Shown here: piece by piece, positions 17,151-26,170 of the stretch
Layout of the letters: every line of letters begins with the position of its first letter
How positions within the stretch are numbered: position 1 is the first letter of the stretch
Assembly: GCF_009729055.1 (NCBI RefSeq)
Contig: NZ_CP045484.1
Location: forward strand, 310,001-374,000
Reading direction: 5' to 3'
DNA length: 64,000 nt
Origin: Sulfurisphaera ohwakuensis
Lineage (GTDB): Archaea > Thermoproteota > Thermoprotei_A > Sulfolobales > Sulfolobaceae
Notes under the pieces: generated by a model
Seen by the model: the letters and a program-made list of their open reading frames with translations, nothing else
Told to the model about the DNA's origin: nothing
Database searches by the model: none
Made by a program: the position numbers and the translations under genes

Positions 17151-17251
17151 TGCGGGGGGTGGGACTTGAACCCACGCAGGCCTATGCCATCGGGGTTCTT
17201 ACCATTAAGGTCCTAAGCCCGACCCCTTTGACCTTGCTCGGGCACCCCCGC
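17151..17251 (-). tRNA. tRNA-Leu(UAG) with a 16-nt intron
   Basis: Read on the minus strand, the acceptor stem GCGGGGG/CCCCCGC and the 32-nt 3' end equal those of the other tRNA-Leu genes. The anticodon stem TCGGG/CCCGA encloses CTTAGG, then 16 extra nt (17196-17211 on the plus strand), then C38. Removing these gives loop CTTAGGC with anticodon UAG and the canonical archaeal intron position 37/38. The intron contains ACC...GGT, which could form the helix of the splicing bulge-helix-bulge. Confidence 0.93.
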
Positions 17252-17288
17252 ACAAAATAAAAAACTAATGTTAAGAATAAAAAGCTTA

Positions 17289-17558
17289 TCAGTCTTTTAC
17301 AGTTTCTAACATAGATACTACATTCCAAATTGATATTCTTGTATGTGTGGGCATATTAGGGTCTTGACTTATTTCTTCGAGTATACCTATTGCATTTGCG
17401 GCCCTTACTGCCGGGCTTAATGATGAATCTTGCAAGTTTCTTATTGCGTCAGTTGCGGCCCTTCTAATATTTCTTGGTACGCTAGTATCATTTACTATCT
17501 TTTGTAACATTATTATTGCTTGTTTTATTTTTGCCTCATTGTCATAAAGGGATGCCAT
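17289..17558 (-). CDS. UPF0147 family protein
   Basis: An 89-residue, all-helical archaeal protein of family UPF0147. The conserved core is [28 protein letters not shown] and then [25 protein letters not shown], a HEAT-like pair of helix repeats. The length is typical. No function is known to me. It lies just upstream of the tRNA-Leu(UAG) on the same strand, and it is divergent from the SSSCA1-like gene with 52 nt between them. Confidence 0.88.
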   Translation of the reverse strand: MASLYDNEAKIKQAIIMLQKIVNDTSVPRNIRRAATDAIRNLQDSSLSPAVRAANAIGILEEISQDPNMPTHTRISIWNVVSMLETVKD

Positions 17559-17610
17559 ATTTAGTTCACCGTATCATATTTATTATACTTTGGTTTTTTA
17601 GTTTATACAT

Positions 17611-17970
17611 ATGAGTAAGGAAGATACTGGTGTGAAAAAAGCGGCGGAACTACTAAGACAAGGAGCTACAATGTTAGATATTGCTTGTCCTAAATGTCAT
17701 ATGCCCCTTTTTAAGTTAAAAAATGGGGATATAGTATGTCCTAATCATGGAAAAGTTATTGTTGTGAAAGATGAAGAAGAGGAAAAGAAGATTACTCTTT
17801 CTATCTCGTTAGATGTGCTGGAAGAAGTATTGTTTAAAAGTATGAATAATGTTGTTGAAAAAATAAAGGCTGATCCTATGGATGGTGAAGCTTTGTTACA
17901 GATAATAAGGTATTTAGATGCTATTGAAAGAATAAGGAAAATTAAGAACATTTCACCAGAGAACAAATGA
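17611..17970 (+). CDS. SSSCA1-like zinc-ribbon protein (UPF0148)
   Basis: A 119-residue protein of the Sjogren/scleroderma autoantigen 1 (UPF0148) family. An N-terminal helix KKAAELLRQGATMLDIACPKCHMPL leads into a zinc ribbon with CPKC at about 26-29 and CPNH at about 43-46; the last ligand is H rather than C. The rest is helical and charged. The role is unknown. Its 3' end overlaps the convergent thymidylate kinase gene by 29 nt. Confidence 0.85.
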   Translation: MSKEDTGVKKAAELLRQGATMLDIACPKCHMPLFKLKNGDIVCPNHGKVIVVKDEEEEKKITLSISLDVLEEVLFKSMNNVVEKIKADPMDGEALLQIIRYLDAIERIRKIKNISPENK

Positions 17971-18514
17971 TTTGTACGGTTTTTTCTGTTAATTCTTCTA
18001 TTTTAGATTTGGCATCAAGTACTATAAAATTATACTTTCTAGCTAGTTCAAGATACTTTTTCCTAACGGCTTCCAATGTATTAATCTTTTCCTCAAAATT
18101 AAACTGGTCATCTTTCCTAATCCTTTTTATTGCTTCATTAACCTCTATATCAAGTAAGAAGACTATATCGGGTTTAGGGAATTTAGAATTTACTTCTTCT
18201 ATCCATTTCTCATCTAAACCAAGTACACTTTGATATGCAATTGTAGAATGAAAATATCTATCCATTAAAACTATTTCAGGTTTTTGTTCCATTATCCATT
18301 TTATATGAAAAGCTCTATCTGCTGAGAATAGTAAAGTTAATAATACTGGATCATTCCAACCAGATTTCTTTATTAGCTCAGTAATTTCTCTTGTAAAGGG
18401 TTCTTGTGTTAAAATAACGTTATATCCTTTTTTCTTTAGAACTCCATATACATTTTTAGCTAATGTTGTTTTGCCAGCTCCGTCTATTCCTTCAAATGAG
18501 ATGATTCGGGGCAT
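17942..18514 (-). CDS. tmk: Thymidylate kinase
   Basis: A 190-residue P-loop kinase converting dTMP to dTDP. It shows the P-loop FEGIDGAGKTTLA (7-19), the DR-Y motif LMDRYFHSTIAYQS (about 83-96) and the LID-adjacent region LDIEVNEAIKRIRKDD. The length is near the usual 195-210. The ATG at 18514 lies within the end of the Clp1-like gene (31-nt overlap), pointing to cotranscription with it. Confidence 0.93.
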   Translation of the reverse strand: MPRIISFEGIDGAGKTTLAKNVYGVLKKKGYNVILTQEPFTREITELIKKSGWNDPVLLTLLFSADRAFHIKWIMEQKPEIVLMDRYFHSTIAYQSVLGLDEKWIEEVNSKFPKPDIVFLLDIEVNEAIKRIRKDDQFNFEEKINTLEAVRKKYLELARKYNFIVLDAKSKIEELTEKTVQIICSLVKCS

Positions 18515-19560
18515 TTTCTTATCTTTACTTCAGTATCTTCATAATTCTCATTTAAGCTTATATAACCCAATAGGACACCATCAAAATCTTTTTCTGGTGT
18601 TTTAATTAATACGTAATTCTTATTTATATCCTGGATTATACCAGCTCCTACAATTTTACCTTTTTTTGTTAGTCCTACTAATAAACCTTTAATGTTTGGC
18701 ACGTAATAGCCTTCGCAAGGTAGTTCGTAGACCAACTGTAAAGGCGTTCCCCAACTTATAAATAGGGAATCAGCTAACGGAGTACCAAATAGTTTATCAC
18801 TTTCTATTTGTATTATAGTAGCTTTACTAAAGTATTCTTTAAACAGTTCTTGTCTATACTTACGTCTTTTATTCCTATCTCTTTTATCTGGTAGTGGAAA
18901 TGCCTTTACATATAATATTCTGTTTTCAAGGGCTTTAGGGAAAGTTAAATTAATATTATTTTCGAAAACTACTATATATTCTGGTTCTGTTAAATAAATC
19001 AATTCTAATTTATGTCTATATGCATAGATTCCAGTTATCCATCCATCTGTATCAATTACTATGTTGTTGTTTTGGATAAGTTTTGAAACTAATGCTATAT
19101 GTAACTTTGGATTTACAGACGGGCTCTTATGCCCAAAGAATTGAAGTTCAGAATATCCTTTTTCTTTGGCATTTAAGGTTTTTTTAATATTAGAAAGAGA
19201 TATAAATGTAGGAATAAAAATTGAGGACTGTCCTACATCTGCATCTATTATTTGACTATTATTAAGATTTGCAACTAAATTTGAAAAATAAGTTTTCCCT
19301 GAATTTTCGTCACCTATAACAATTACTTTTCCGCTTATTCTCTCTCCTATTTTTCTCCAACTAAGAGAAGGAAAGTAAGAAATTATTTGGCATTCTGTAT
19401 CTATTTCACTTTCTCTCAAAGTAGTTAGAGTGTATGTTTTGTTATCTTTTATTTCTATTTCATCGTTTATTTCAATGCCTTGAATATCTATAGTACCTTG
19501 TTTTACTCTTATTTTACAAGGCCCTCTAACTACTATATCTATATCTTTGTTAATTAACAT
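18484..19560 (-). CDS. Polynucleotide 5'-hydroxyl kinase, Clp1/Grc3 family
   Basis: A 358-residue protein with the Clp1/Grc3 plan: an N-terminal beta domain (1-80), a kinase domain with Walker A GDENSGKTYFSN (about 96-107) and DADVGQSSIFIPTF (about 124-137), and a C-terminal beta domain. The DxDxGQ string is the family's diagnostic base/lid region. Archaeal homologs phosphorylate the 5' OH of RNA and DNA, which could serve RNA repair or tRNA and rRNA processing. It ends inside tmk and starts 6 nt after an unknown gene. Confidence 0.88.
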   Translation of the reverse strand: MLINKDIDIVVRGPCKIRVKQGTIDIQGIEINDEIEIKDNKTYTLTTLRESEIDTECQIISYFPSLSWRKIGERISGKVIVIGDENSGKTYFSNLVANLNNSQIIDADVGQSSIFIPTFISLSNIKKTLNAKEKGYSELQFFGHKSPSVNPKLHIALVSKLIQNNNIVIDTDGWITGIYAYRHKLELIYLTEPEYIVVFENNINLTFPKALENRILYVKAFPLPDKRDRNKRRKYRQELFKEYFSKATIIQIESDKLFGTPLADSLFISWGTPLQLVYELPCEGYYVPNIKGLLVGLTKKGKIVGAGIIQDINKNYVLIKTPEKDFDGVLLGYISLNENYEDTEVKIRKCPESSHLKE

Positions 19561-19566
19561 GTAAGA

Positions 19567-20097
19567 TTACCGTAAGGTAGATCTTAGTGCGATCAAATAT
19601 GCAGCTCTTATATCTCTATCTTTTATATTAATAAAGGGATTTTTGCTACTAGTTTTGTTTTCATTAACTATTTTAGTTTCCGAGAATTTAATTTTCAGCA
19701 TTCTATAAACTAATTCTCCAATTTTATTTCCTCCACCAACTCCTATATATAATTTTTTATGAGGAAACATAGATACTATATTACTGATTTTTTCTTCTAT
19801 TTCCATTAAGTTACTATTTGCAGAATATATAAGTTCTCCATCTCCTACAACAACTACTGTTAACTTTTCTTCTTTATTAGTATCAATTCCAATAAGTAAT
19901 TCATTAAAGTTATCTTTTCCCCTTACTTTACAAACTATATATCCTATTAATTTATCGAAATTGAATTTTTTTATTAAATTATCTGTAATTATAATATCTC
20001 CATCTTCAGCAATAAGTATGTCAAATTTTTTCAAATTGGATATTAAATAGTACATGAGTTTTGGATCACTAACTCTTAGTGCTACTTTTTTTACCAC
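19567..20097 (-). CDS. Unknown protein, possible RuvC/RNase H-like fold
   Basis: I do not recognise this 176-residue protein with confidence. The segment ELLIGIDTNKEEKLTVVVVGDGELIYSANS followed by KKLYIGVGGG resembles the start of RuvC/RNase H-fold proteins (strand with Asp, hairpin, strand, helix, strand), such as archaeal DUF460 relatives. A full acidic catalytic set is not obvious. It is 6 nt upstream of the Clp1-like kinase gene on the same strand and divergent from a RadA paralog, so nucleic-acid work is plausible. The fold call is inference. Confidence 0.55.
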   Translation of the reverse strand: MVKKVALRVSDPKLMYYLISNLKKFDILIAEDGDIIITDNLIKKFNFDKLIGYIVCKVRGKDNFNELLIGIDTNKEEKLTVVVVGDGELIYSANSNLMEIEEKISNIVSMFPHKKLYIGVGGGNKIGELVYRMLKIKFSETKIVNENKTSSKNPFINIKDRDIRAAYLIALRSTLR

Positions 20098-20130
20098 ACT
20101 TTATCTTTATATCTTAGTGGAATTTAAGCC

Positions 20131-20661
20131 TTGAAAATATCAGATTTCGTTTTTGAGAAGGGGAGTGTTGTTTCCTTATATGGCGTAGCTGGTAGTGGTA
20201 AAACTAATATTATACTTCAGGTTATTAATGAAATAACTCCTAGTCTTTATATTTCTACGGAAGGTGTCTCATACCAGGCTAGAGTTGAAGGCATTAGGTG
20301 GAAAAAAGATGTATATTTTGCTAATACAAATAATATTTTTGAGTTAGTTTCAATAATAATTAAAGCAACTAAATTAAATTTGAAGTTAATTTCAGTAGAT
20401 ACTATAAATAGATTTTATAGGGAAAGCAGAAAGGTTAAGGATCTAGAGTATCCTATTTTAATGCTATTAGCATTATCAAGAGAGAGTAACGTTAAAGTTC
20501 TTTTAAGCTGGGAAGTTGCTGGAAACAATAGAGTTAGCGGTGAAAAATTTATGCGAAAGATATCCGAGGACATTTTAAGGGTTACTAAAAACTATATCAT
20601 AGGGAATCTTAGAGTTTGTAAGTTTAAGATAAGTTCGAATGGTGTTGAAGGGTGCTTATAA
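20131..20661 (+). CDS. RadA paralog, RecA-like ATPase
   Basis: A 176-residue RecA core without the N-terminal HhH domain of RadA. Walker A is [14 protein letters not shown] (18-31) and Walker B is [10 protein letters not shown] (about 90-99). Crenarchaeal genomes carry several such short paralogs (RadB/RadC-like) that modulate RadA recombination or serve as regulators. The start is TTG; TATA-like TTTATATC lies about 20-28 nt upstream, so translation is probably leaderless. The 3' end overlaps carS by 10 nt. Confidence 0.8.
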   Translation: MKISDFVFEKGSVVSLYGVAGSGKTNIILQVINEITPSLYISTEGVSYQARVEGIRWKKDVYFANTNNIFELVSIIIKATKLNLKLISVDTINRFYRESRKVKDLEYPILMLLALSRESNVKVLLSWEVAGNNRVSGEKFMRKISEDILRVTKNYIIGNLRVCKFKISSNGVEGCL

Positions 20662-21152
20662 TTGATTATGTTATATTAGCTATTTTGTATTATTTGCCAG
20701 CATTAGTTGCTAATGGAAGTGCTCCTTTTGTCAAAAATGGTACTCCAATAGATTTTAGAAAAAATTTTGTTGATGGGAGAAGACTTTTGGGTGATGGTAA
20801 AACTTTTGAAGGACTTTTAGTAGCAGTTACATTTGGAACTACTGTAGGTATAATATTAGCAAAATTCTTAGGTATTTATTGGATATATGTTAGTTTTATT
20901 GAGTCTTTGTTGGCAATGCTTGGTGATATGGTGGGTGCTTTTATAAAAAGAAGATTAGGCTTAGCAAGAGGTGCAAGAGCTATAGGATTAGATCAGTTAG
21001 ATTTCATACTTGGTGCCACTTTAGCCTTAATAATAAGTAAAATATCTTTAAATATATATGAATTTTTAAGTATAGTAGTTATAGCTTTTGTACTTCATAT
21101 TTTAACTAATAATGTTGCATATCGATTAAAAATAAAAAGTGTACCGTGGTAA
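20652..21152 (+). CDS. carS: CDP-archaeol synthase
   Basis: A 166-residue membrane enzyme of the CarS (former DUF46) family: it transfers CMP from CTP to digeranylgeranylglyceryl phosphate to give CDP-archaeol. The signature is the cytoplasmic loop [23 protein letters not shown] plus [32 protein letters not shown], flanked by about five membrane helices. Length and motifs match characterised archaeal CarS. It overlaps the RadA paralog gene and is 9 nt from the next small membrane protein gene. Confidence 0.93.
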   Translation: MLIIDYVILAILYYLPALVANGSAPFVKNGTPIDFRKNFVDGRRLLGDGKTFEGLLVAVTFGTTVGIILAKFLGIYWIYVSFIESLLAMLGDMVGAFIKRRLGLARGARAIGLDQLDFILGATLALIISKISLNIYEFLSIVVIAFVLHILTNNVAYRLKIKSVPW

Positions 21153-21161
21153 TAAACTAGT

Positions 21162-21506
21162 ATGCCTAAAACTTCAAAATCTGACAAAGTTTATAGTTCA
21201 CTAAATAATGTTTACATACTGATTATATTAATTGTTATAATGGCAATAGGAATATTAGGAGCTATTGCATTTCCTTATTATATATCGCCTATAACATATT
21301 CTAATGGTGGTGTTCCACAAGCAGGGGGTATTGCATTTCTTGCGACCCTTTTGATTGCAGGATTATTAATAGGAACTTATCTTCTAGAAAATAGAAATCA
21401 TGAGTTAGGTGCTACGTTTTTAATTGCTGTCTTACTAATAATTATGGCTTATGTGTGGATAGCTTATGGTTCTACAGCGATTAAATTTTTATTTAATATA
21501 AGTTAA
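21162..21506 (+). CDS. Small membrane protein, three predicted helices, unknown
   Basis: A 114-residue protein with hydrophobic segments at about 18-42 (VYILIILIVIMAIGILGAI), 60-81 (ATLLIAGLLIGTYLL) and 88-110 (FLIAVLLIIMAYVWIAYG). No family is recognised. It is in the carS operon with short gaps on both sides, so a role in membrane or lipid biology is possible but unproven. Confidence 0.7.
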   Translation: MPKTSKSDKVYSSLNNVYILIILIVIMAIGILGAIAFPYYISPITYSNGGVPQAGGIAFLATLLIAGLLIGTYLLENRNHELGATFLIAVLLIIMAYVWIAYGSTAIKFLFNIS

Positions 21507-21522
21507 GAAGAAGTGGATAATT

Positions 21523-21744
21523 ATGGATCAAATCAAAATAAAGCTATCTAGTGGTAGAGAAGTAATATTAGATGACGAAGCTATTAGGGCGTTAAATGAG
21601 TATGTAAGAACACAGTTAACACTGGAGCAATTAGCTAAAAGGTTAGGATTAAGTGGATGGGAAGAAGCCTATGAATTAGCTAAGCAAGTACCAGCATGGG
21701 TAATGTGGACTCCTCTTCCTATTTATAAAAAGCTAAAAGTTTAG
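21523..21744 (+). CDS. Small conserved-looking protein, unknown
   Basis: A 73-residue soluble protein. The middle (TQLTLEQLAKRLGLSGWEEAYELAKQVPAW) looks helical and slightly HTH-like, and the tail is rich in W and P. The start ATG has AGAAGTGGA upstream. Its stop TAG overlaps the convergent mcm stop TAA in the shared TTAG at 21741-21744. I have no functional assignment. Confidence 0.65.
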   Translation: MDQIKIKLSSGREVILDDEAIRALNEYVRTQLTLEQLAKRLGLSGWEEAYELAKQVPAWVMWTPLPIYKKLKV

Positions 21745-23801
21745 ACTTTTCTATAACAATCTGGTCTAGATTCGTAAATTAAGCCTTGTTTTCTCATATC
21801 GGTTAATAATTTTTCTACACTTGCTTTATCAATTCCTATTCCCTCAGCTTCTTTTACAATCTCTTTTACTTTTGCACACTCGTTTGTGCCAGCTAAGGTA
21901 TCGATGATTTCTAGTATTCTGGCCATTTTTTCTCTTGCACTCTTTGGCTTTCCAGTCATAATCGTATCAATATCTATTTTGCCAGATTCTACATCTAATC
22001 CTACATTCTCGAGGAATATTCTCATTATATTTATTGCTCTTTCAGCATCTTCTCTCGTAACTTCATTTTTTAGTGCCATTCTTGCATAAGCTTCAGATAT
22101 TCTTATTAAGGCTTCAAGTTGTCTTGGGGTTATAATTATTGGAGAATCTGGTGATTCAGAACTCTTCTTTCTCATCTCTACGAAGAAATCTTGTAATAAA
22201 CTTTTTGCTTCATCACTCAGTTTTGGAAATATATTCTTCCTAGCATATGCTATGTACTTCTTAAGTAAATCTACATCTATAATTTCTGTACTCTTTGTTT
22301 TACCAGCATGAACATTTAATATATGTGAAGCTAATAATTGATCTTCTACACCAGGTTTATCTATTAGTATAAATATCAAATCGAATCTTGAAAGTATAGT
22401 AGGTGGTAAATTAATATTTTCAGCTATTCCTCTTTCAGCTATATATCTTCCTAACTTAGGATTTCCTGCAGCTATTACTGTAGCCCTTGCATTTAGCTTA
22501 GCAACAATTCCAGCTTTTGCTATAGAGACTGTTTGCTGTTCCATTGCTTCATGTATTGCTACTCTATCTTCTTCTCTCATTTTATCAATTTCATCTATTA
22601 CTGCGACTCCTCCATCTGCTAATACTAATGCACCAGCTTCTAAATAATAATCTCCAGTATTTTTATCTCTAGTTACCGTAGCTGTTAATCCAGCAGCAGT
22701 AGAACCTTTTCCAGTTGTATATACAGCTCTAGGAGCAACTCTTGCAGCAAACTGTAAAATTTGAGATTTCGCTGTACCTGGATCACCAATAATTAGTACA
22801 TGTATATCTCCTCTGACTCTGGTACCATCTTCCATTATCTTTGGTACTCCCCCAAATAGGGCTAATGCTATTGCTTCCTTTATCTCCCAATGTCCGTATA
22901 TTGATGGCGCTATTGAACTAATTATCTTCTCTCTTATCCAAGGATCTCTAGATAATTCTCTAATTTTTTTCTCATCTTCTTCTGAGATCTTTACTTCATC
23001 CAATACTTTTTGTGAAATTTCTATACTATTAACTTTCAAATAAAAATCAAAGATAGCTTTGCTCCCTCTTTTTATTTGAGAATCTTTCTTTATCTCTAAA
23101 ATTCCAACTATCTTCACTCTATCTCCAGGACGGGCAGAATCAACTAAATCGTCTTCAAAGACTACTTCAAGTTGTCTAGGTAACTGTCCAGGTGGAATTT
23201 CTTCTGGCCTCTCCTGGATGACTGCTTTTTGCCAATCTATGAATTCTGATCTGTCCTCAATAAGTTTAAATTGTCCAGCTTTTCCACACACCGGACATGT
23301 CGTAGGTAGTTCAATAATTTCATCAAATTCTCCTTCTGGTGGCCATACAAAATCTTGCATACAATCTGGATTAATGTGTTTAAACACTGATCTACTCAAT
23401 CTTTCTTTTACTGGAGTAGATTTAACTAATATACCTTCTATTGTAATTAGTTTTCCTGCATCACTACTTCTTATTTTTCTTAATTCTATGAGTCTTGGTA
23501 CATTAGTAATTCTTAAGTGTATTTTCTTTATTTCATCTTGGAATGAAGGATCTTTTTCTATTATATAGTCATATATTTTATTCTCTAATATAGGAAAAAT
23601 TTCTTTAGGATTATTGATTATTTGAGTCGCTAGTTGCTCATTAAAGTTAAACAAATCGCTGAAATTTATTATAATGCTCTTCTTTCTATATGCAATAATT
23701 TCATTTATTTGATTAAGATAAGTAGGTTTACCTTTGCTATCTCTATATGTATTGATAAATTCAAGTAACAAGTCTCCGTAGTCAGCTTGTTGTATAGCCA
23801 A
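21741..23801 (-). CDS. mcm: Replicative helicase MCM
   Basis: A 686-residue MCM, the usual length in Sulfolobales. The N-terminal domain includes the zinc site (NPDCMQDFVWPP ... TTCPVCGKAGQF, about 130-175); the AAA+ core has Walker A GDPGTAKSQ (about 340-348), Walker B VIDEIDKM (about 400-407) and the arginine finger SRFDLIF. A winged-helix domain (about 615-686) closes the protein. Six copies form the 3'-5' fork helicase. The ATG at 23801 lies inside the end of gins23, so helicase and its GINS partner are coupled. Confidence 0.97.
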   Translation of the reverse strand: MAIQQADYGDLLLEFINTYRDSKGKPTYLNQINEIIAYRKKSIIINFSDLFNFNEQLATQIINNPKEIFPILENKIYDYIIEKDPSFQDEIKKIHLRITNVPRLIELRKIRSSDAGKLITIEGILVKSTPVKERLSRSVFKHINPDCMQDFVWPPEGEFDEIIELPTTCPVCGKAGQFKLIEDRSEFIDWQKAVIQERPEEIPPGQLPRQLEVVFEDDLVDSARPGDRVKIVGILEIKKDSQIKRGSKAIFDFYLKVNSIEISQKVLDEVKISEEDEKKIRELSRDPWIREKIISSIAPSIYGHWEIKEAIALALFGGVPKIMEDGTRVRGDIHVLIIGDPGTAKSQILQFAARVAPRAVYTTGKGSTAAGLTATVTRDKNTGDYYLEAGALVLADGGVAVIDEIDKMREEDRVAIHEAMEQQTVSIAKAGIVAKLNARATVIAAGNPKLGRYIAERGIAENINLPPTILSRFDLIFILIDKPGVEDQLLASHILNVHAGKTKSTEIIDVDLLKKYIAYARKNIFPKLSDEAKSLLQDFFVEMRKKSSESPDSPIIITPRQLEALIRISEAYARMALKNEVTREDAERAINIMRIFLENVGLDVESGKIDIDTIMTGKPKSAREKMARILEIIDTLAGTNECAKVKEIVKEAEGIGIDKASVEKLLTDMRKQGLIYESRPDCYRKV

Positions 23802-24333
23802 TTATATCACCTATGGTATGCTCAATAGTATATTTTATGTTTCTATAAACTAAAATTTCTTCCGTTGTTAGCTTGTCAAGTATTGTTTGGTCTGAAATTC
23901 CTAGAAATGCTAATTGTATTATTTTTCTTATTCTTATTGATATTATCTCATTTATAAGTTGCCTTGCTTTTCTTATTTGTTCTATTGCTTCTAGGTCATT
24001 TTTTAGCTTCAAATTGTCGATAAGCAAAAGAGCTCTATAGTAAAAATCTTTAGGTAATTTTACTAATGACGCTGGTGTATTAATGTTTTGCCTTTCTTGG
24101 AATAAGATTCTACCCAATTCTTCTACTGAAACATAATCTAAAATTCTGACTATTGATTTTTTCTGTAACTCGTCTGCTAACCAAAGTTTTATTTCATCTT
24201 CGCTACCTTTAGTTAAACTAATTTCTTCGAAGCCATCATCAAAAGGTCCCCAATCATCCAATACCATGATCTTCTTTTTGTTTAACAAGTTTAATTTTGA
24301 TAAAGCTTTAAGTTGTACAGTAAGCATTGACAC
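23782..24333 (-). CDS. gins23: GINS complex subunit Gins23
   Basis: A 183-residue GINS-family protein. In Sulfolobus the Gins23 gene sits directly upstream of mcm, and GINS with Cdc45/RecJ-like protein activates the MCM helicase. The sequence has the expected plan: a small beta domain (about 1-50), then a helical domain (LPKDFYYRALLLIDNLKLKNDLEAIEQIRKARQLINEIISIRIRKIIQLAF). The call as Gins23 rather than Gins15/51 rests mostly on gene order. The overlap with mcm is 20 nt. The divergent partner is the THUMP protein gene. Confidence 0.85.
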   Translation of the reverse strand: MSMLTVQLKALSKLNLLNKKKIMVLDDWGPFDDGFEEISLTKGSEDEIKLWLADELQKKSIVRILDYVSVEELGRILFQERQNINTPASLVKLPKDFYYRALLLIDNLKLKNDLEAIEQIRKARQLINEIISIRIRKIIQLAFLGISDQTILDKLTTEEILVYRNIKYTIEHTIGDIIGYTTS

Positions 24334-24375
24334 AAATAAAAATTAATCTAACAAAAAATAAAAGCATAGAGAGTA

Positions 24376-24879
24376 ATGGAAGAACCGAAGTTAATACTTA
24401 CTGTGAAAAATAACAAGAATAATAAATGTATAATTGAGATCCTTAATAGGTTATACTTAAAAGATCTAAATTCAAAGGCAGAAGAAATAATAAAAAATGT
24501 TATACTAGTCTATACATCATTAACTCCTATTATGGCATATGGATTGTTAATATCAGCACCTCCTTCTTGTTTAGCAAAAATATATCCTGTCGATTTAGTA
24601 ATTCATTCAGTAAAAGAACAAGAAATTATAGATAAAATAACAAAATTTTTAAAGAAAAATATTCAATTTAAAACTTTTTATGTAGATTGTTATGATAGAG
24701 GTATTAAAATAAATTGCAGAGAGGTTGAAATAGGAATAGGTATAGGTCTTAGAGGATTTGCTAGTGTGGATTACAAGAACCCAGAGAAAGTGATTGTAGT
24801 TAACGTGATAAAGGACTCTACCTATATGTCGGTAATTAAAAAGGGTCAAGAAAAAGTTTCAGTTATCTCTCTCCGTTAA
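24376..24879 (+). CDS. THUMP-domain RNA-binding protein (Tan1-like)
   Basis: A 167-residue protein whose C-terminal half is a THUMP domain: KTFYVDCYDRGIKINCREVEIGIGIGL, then ASVDYKNPEKVIVVNVI, the typical order (Vxxxr, shared strand, VDxxNPdxxixV). Stand-alone archaeal THUMP proteins are related to Tan1, which helps acetylate cytidine 12 of tRNA-Ser and tRNA-Leu; three tRNA-Leu genes are in this window. The ATG has GAGAGT before it. The partner acetyltransferase is not in this window. Function is inferred from the family. Confidence 0.78.
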   Translation: MEEPKLILTVKNNKNNKCIIEILNRLYLKDLNSKAEEIIKNVILVYTSLTPIMAYGLLISAPPSCLAKIYPVDLVIHSVKEQEIIDKITKFLKKNIQFKTFYVDCYDRGIKINCREVEIGIGIGLRGFASVDYKNPEKVIVVNVIKDSTYMSVIKKGQEKVSVISLR

Positions 24880-24922
24880 AATATATAGTATTACCAGAAT
24901 ATTTTAGATTGAGGTGAAAGTT

Positions 24923-26170
24923 TTGGATGAGCTAAGAGATTTGGTTGAGGACGCAATTAAGGGCTCAACAGTATTCGAGAAAAGCAAAGTTTTAACACCA
25001 GATTATATTCCTAAGAACTTGCCTCACAGAGAAAAACAGATAAAGGAGTTAAGTATAAATTTCAGAGAAATTCTTTCAAATCCTGGGAGTACATCAGTTA
25101 GAGTAGTAATTTCTGGTAAGACTGGTACTGGTAAAACTGTTACGACAAAAAAGTTTGGAGAGCTTTTTAGTGAAATTGCAAAAGAAAAGGGGCTTAGAGT
25201 TGTTTATACTCATATAAATTGTCATAGGCAAAGAACTCTTTACCTTATGTTAGTTGAAATTGCAAATCAGTTAAATTTGCAGATACCTAATAGAGGTTTA
25301 TCATCACAAGAAACCTTTAAGTTAATATATGATTACCTAGAAAAAAGAAACATTCAGTTAATAATTACATTGGATGAATTTGACTATTTTGTGAGTACCT
25401 CACCAATTGAAGATATTTATTTTCTAGTAAGGATATATGATGAACTTAACGCTTTAGTAAAACGTATTCACTACATTTTCATTTTGAGAGAACTGACTAG
25501 CTTAGCAAGCTTAGACAAGAGTATAAAAGATCACGTGATAAAGAATGTTATAGAGTTTCCCCCGTATACTTCTGAGGAATTATATGATATTTTAATGGAT
25601 AGGATAGTAAATGAGAAAGCATTCAGAGAAGGAGCTGTCTTAGAAGAAACTGTAAGATTCATTTCAGATATTTATGGTTTTGATAAAGGTGGAAGTGGTA
25701 ATGCAAGACTTGCGCTTGAAACACTAGAGCTTGCTGGTAAGATTGCGGATACTGAAGGTTCATTATTAGTAACTATTGATCATGCTAAAAAGGCTAATTC
25801 AAAAATTAACCCTGAATTAAGTATAATCTTAGATACGATAAGAGATTTAGATTTACATCAACTATTAGTAGTTAAGGCTATAATGAATTTACATAAAAAG
25901 GAAGGAGATGATTTCTTCTCAATGGGAAAAGTAGAAGAAGAATATAATATTGTAGCAAAAGATCTAGGAGAAATACCTAGGAAACATACGCAAGTTTTTG
26001 AATATATAAGAAAGTTAAAATTAATGGGTTTAATAACAGCTAGGCAAAGTGGTAAAGGAATGCGAGGTAGAACAACTCTTATATCCCTTTCAGTTCCTAT
26101 ATCAGAAGAATTAGATAATCTAATTAATAATGAAATAAGGGATAGACTATTACAGCAAAAGAATTATTAA
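24923..26170 (+). CDS. cdc6: Orc1/Cdc6 initiator-family protein (Cdc6-2 type)
   Basis: A 415-residue AAA+ protein with Walker A GKTGTGKTVTTKKFG (about 64-78), Walker B LIITLDEFDYF and a C-terminal winged helix (about 315-410). Sulfolobales have three Orc1/Cdc6 proteins; the one near gins23-mcm is Cdc6-2, which is not tied to an origin and has been linked to growth-phase or DNA-damage control. The frame opens with a GTG at 24914, but GAGGTGA (24911-24917) is an ideal ribosome site for the TTG at 24923, which I chose. The start motif TPDYIPKNLPHRE fits the family. Confidence 0.92.
   Translation: MDELRDLVEDAIKGSTVFEKSKVLTPDYIPKNLPHREKQIKELSINFREILSNPGSTSVRVVISGKTGTGKTVTTKKFGELFSEIAKEKGLRVVYTHINCHRQRTLYLMLVEIANQLNLQIPNRGLSSQETFKLIYDYLEKRNIQLIITLDEFDYFVSTSPIEDIYFLVRIYDELNALVKRIHYIFILRELTSLASLDKSIKDHVIKNVIEFPPYTSEELYDILMDRIVNEKAFREGAVLEETVRFISDIYGFDKGGSGNARLALETLELAGKIADTEGSLLVTIDHAKKANSKINPELSIILDTIRDLDLHQLLVVKAIMNLHKKEGDDFFSMGKVEEEYNIVAKDLGEIPRKHTQVFEYIRKLKLMGLITARQSGKGMRGRTTLISLSVPISEELDNLINNEIRDRLLQQKNY

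Noticed and set aside
14598-17251. Integrated provirus or plasmid between tRNA genes
   Set aside because: The tRNA ends are inverted rather than direct repeats, and no integrase or recognisable viral or plasmid gene is present; only an accessory island can be claimed.
24334-26170. Replication origin next to the Orc1/Cdc6 gene
   Set aside because: The gene looks like the Cdc6-2 type, which is not linked to an origin in Sulfolobus; no clear ORB-like G-run repeats or long AT-rich unwinding element are seen nearby.
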